DNA of 64,000 bases from Belliella alkalica (lineage in GTDB: Bacteria > Bacteroidota > Bacteroidia > Cytophagales > Cyclobacteriaceae): contig NZ_JAKZGO010000001.1 of assembly GCF_022549785.1 (NCBI RefSeq), forward strand, positions 1 to 64,000. Reading direction: 5' to 3'. Position numbers and translations under genes: made by a program. Positions 62,876 to 64,000 of this stretch are shown here, in pieces (the stretch's first letter is position 1; each line of letters opens with the position of its first letter). The notes beneath the pieces are model-generated. The model had not been told where the DNA came from, searched no databases, and saw nothing but the letters and a program-made list of their open reading frames with translations.

Positions 62876-63814
62876 CTATTCTATAGATGCCAAATATCTT
62901 TCGGCATCTAATGCTGCCATACAACCTGTTCCTGCAGCCGTAACTGCCTGACGATAAATATGATCTTGCGCATCACCACAGGCAAATACTCCTTCTACAT
63001 TTGTCTTGGTGCTTCCGGCTATCGTTTTGATGTAGCCAGCTTCATCCATATTTATAAAGTCTTTGAATATTCCAGTGTTTGGCTGATGTCCAATAGCAAC
63101 AAAGAAGCCAGAAATTTTCAATTCTGAAATTTCTTTTGTTACGTTATTGACTACCCTTGCGCCTGTTACTTCATCATCTCCCAGAATCTCCTCAGTTTCA
63201 GTGTTCCAAAGGATTTCTATCTTAGGATTATTCATTACTCTTTTTTGCATGATTTGAGAAGCTCTCATTTCTTCTCTTCTCACGATCATGTATACTTTAT
63301 TACAAATATTGGCTAAATATGAAGCTTCTTCACAAGCTGTATCTCCTGCCCCTACTATTGCTACGTCCTGTCCTCTAAAGAAAAAACCATCACATACAGC
63401 GCAAGCTGAAACTCCTTTTCCGTTCAACCTTTCTTCACTCTCCAATCCTAGCCATTTTGCAGATGCTCCAGTAGATATCAAAACAGTCTCTGCATGGATT
63501 TCTTTTTGCTCGTCCACTATAACTTTATGTGGTGTTGAACTGAAATCTACTTTAGTAACCAAACCATATCTGACTTGGGTTCCAAATCTCTCAGCTTGCT
63601 TTCTAAAGTCTTCCATCATTTCTGGACCCATTATACCATTTGGATATCCAGGATAATTTTCTACGTCTGTAGTAATTGTTAGTTGTCCACCAGGCTGACC
63701 ACCTGTATACAAAACTGGGTTTAATCCTGCTCTTGCTGCATATATTGCCGCAGTGTAACCTGCGGGTCCAGAGCCAATAATCAATACTTTTACTTTTTCA
63801 ATACCAGTTGACAT
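62876..63814 (-). CDS. trxB: Thioredoxin-disulfide reductase
   Basis: A 312-residue flavoprotein. The FAD motif is G-S-G-P-A-G (near residue 14), the redox pair is C-A-V-C-D (near 140), and the NADPH motif is G-A-G-D-T-A. It reduces thioredoxin. I start at ATG 63814 (MSTGIEKV); a TTG at 63838 opens the frame eight codons earlier and is less likely. Confidence 0.95.
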   Translation of the reverse strand: MSTGIEKVKVLIIGSGPAGYTAAIYAARAGLNPVLYTGGQPGGQLTITTDVENYPGYPNGIMGPEMMEDFRKQAERFGTQVRYGLVTKVDFSSTPHKVIVDEQKEIHAETVLISTGASAKWLGLESEERLNGKGVSACAVCDGFFFRGQDVAIVGAGDTACEEASYLANICNKVYMIVRREEMRASQIMQKRVMNNPKIEILWNTETEEILGDDEVTGARVVNNVTKEISELKISGFFVAIGHQPNTGIFKDFINMDEAGYIKTIAGSTKTNVEGVFACGDAQDHIYRQAVTAAGTGCMAALDAERYLASIE

Positions 63815-63948
63815 TGCTGTTGCTTTTAAGGTTGGCAAATTTTGTTAATTTATATTATACAACAAAGTTTAAAGTTGTTAAAATTCCATAAATCATCAAG
63901 TCATAATTTCTATTTTATTTCAAATAAAATTATAACATGTATAAAAAA

Positions 63949-63970
63949 AAAAGGGGATAAATCCCCTTTT
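63949..63970. terminator. Intrinsic terminator near window end
   Basis: AAAAGGGGAT pairs with ATCCCCTTTT. A or T runs on both sides make it usable in either direction. It lies upstream of trxB, so it probably belongs to a gene beyond the window. Confidence 0.75.
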
Positions 63971-64000
63971 AAATATTTCATAAATTAGGATATTTAACCT

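Overview
The window is a chromosomal segment of a low-GC member of the Bacteroidota, most likely order Cytophagales and close to Cyclobacteriaceae (Algoriphagus-like). The evidence is a SusC/SusD pair, two promoters that match the Bacteroidota consensus (TTTG, 19 nt, TAnnTTTG), A-rich leaders with few Shine-Dalgarno sites, a bacillithiol gene (bshB1), DUF349 and DUF6520 proteins, and a Bacteroidota-type split RHS locus. The genus call is inference.

Layout. 0-4.1 kb: three minus-strand genes (DUF4062 protein, a possible PD-(D/Q)xK nuclease-like protein, XRE regulator) separated by copies of one dispersed repeat, resembling a small defence-type array. 4.25-4.54 kb: a strong promoter and a long rod-shaped RNA fold that I call a 6S-like RNA. 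4.5-5.85 kb: non-coding. 5.85-12.8 kb: TlpA-like thioredoxin protein, SusC, SusD, then on the other strand a DUF6520 small secreted protein and a MauE/DoxX redox membrane protein. 13.3-15.2 kb: an operon of three related unknown proteins whose C-termini resemble the RNA polymerase alpha-subunit C-terminal domain, divergent from a Crp/Fnr-like regulator. 16.4-29.2 kb: an RHS/YD-repeat locus (beta-barrel-like partner, large YD protein, small secreted protein, RHS protein with a JAB-like C-terminal domain, candidate immunity protein) enclosed by two inverted RadC-family gene copies. 29.45-35.12 kb: an integrative mobilizable element with a tyrosine integrase, excisionase-like HTH protein, membrane cargo protein, toprim primase, MobC and a MOBP-like relaxase that carries a nested gene; an exact 15-bp direct repeat marks its likely ends. 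35.16 kb to the end: core genome (mnmE, periplasmic thioredoxin, DtxR/MntR regulator, dapD, DUF853 ATPase, BaiN-like flavoprotein, gap, two tRNA-Glu, radical SAM protein, DUF1080 protein, mocA/xdhC pair, cold-shock protein, SLC13 transporter, tRNA-Thr, DUF349 protein, YqgE, pdxH, bshB1, M23/LysM peptidase, trxB).

How the parts fit. The SusCD cluster has no glycoside hydrolases, but has redox proteins on both sides, which suggests uptake or handling of a thiol or cysteine peptide rather than a polysaccharide. The DtxR-family gene has two identical-spacing dyads in its upstream region, which suggests autoregulation; the same intergenic region holds three DnaA-box-like sites and is a candidate origin. 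The most unusual items are the alphaCTD-like gene triplet, the gene nested inside the relaxase gene, the inverted RadC repeats around the RHS locus, and the mobile-element ends.
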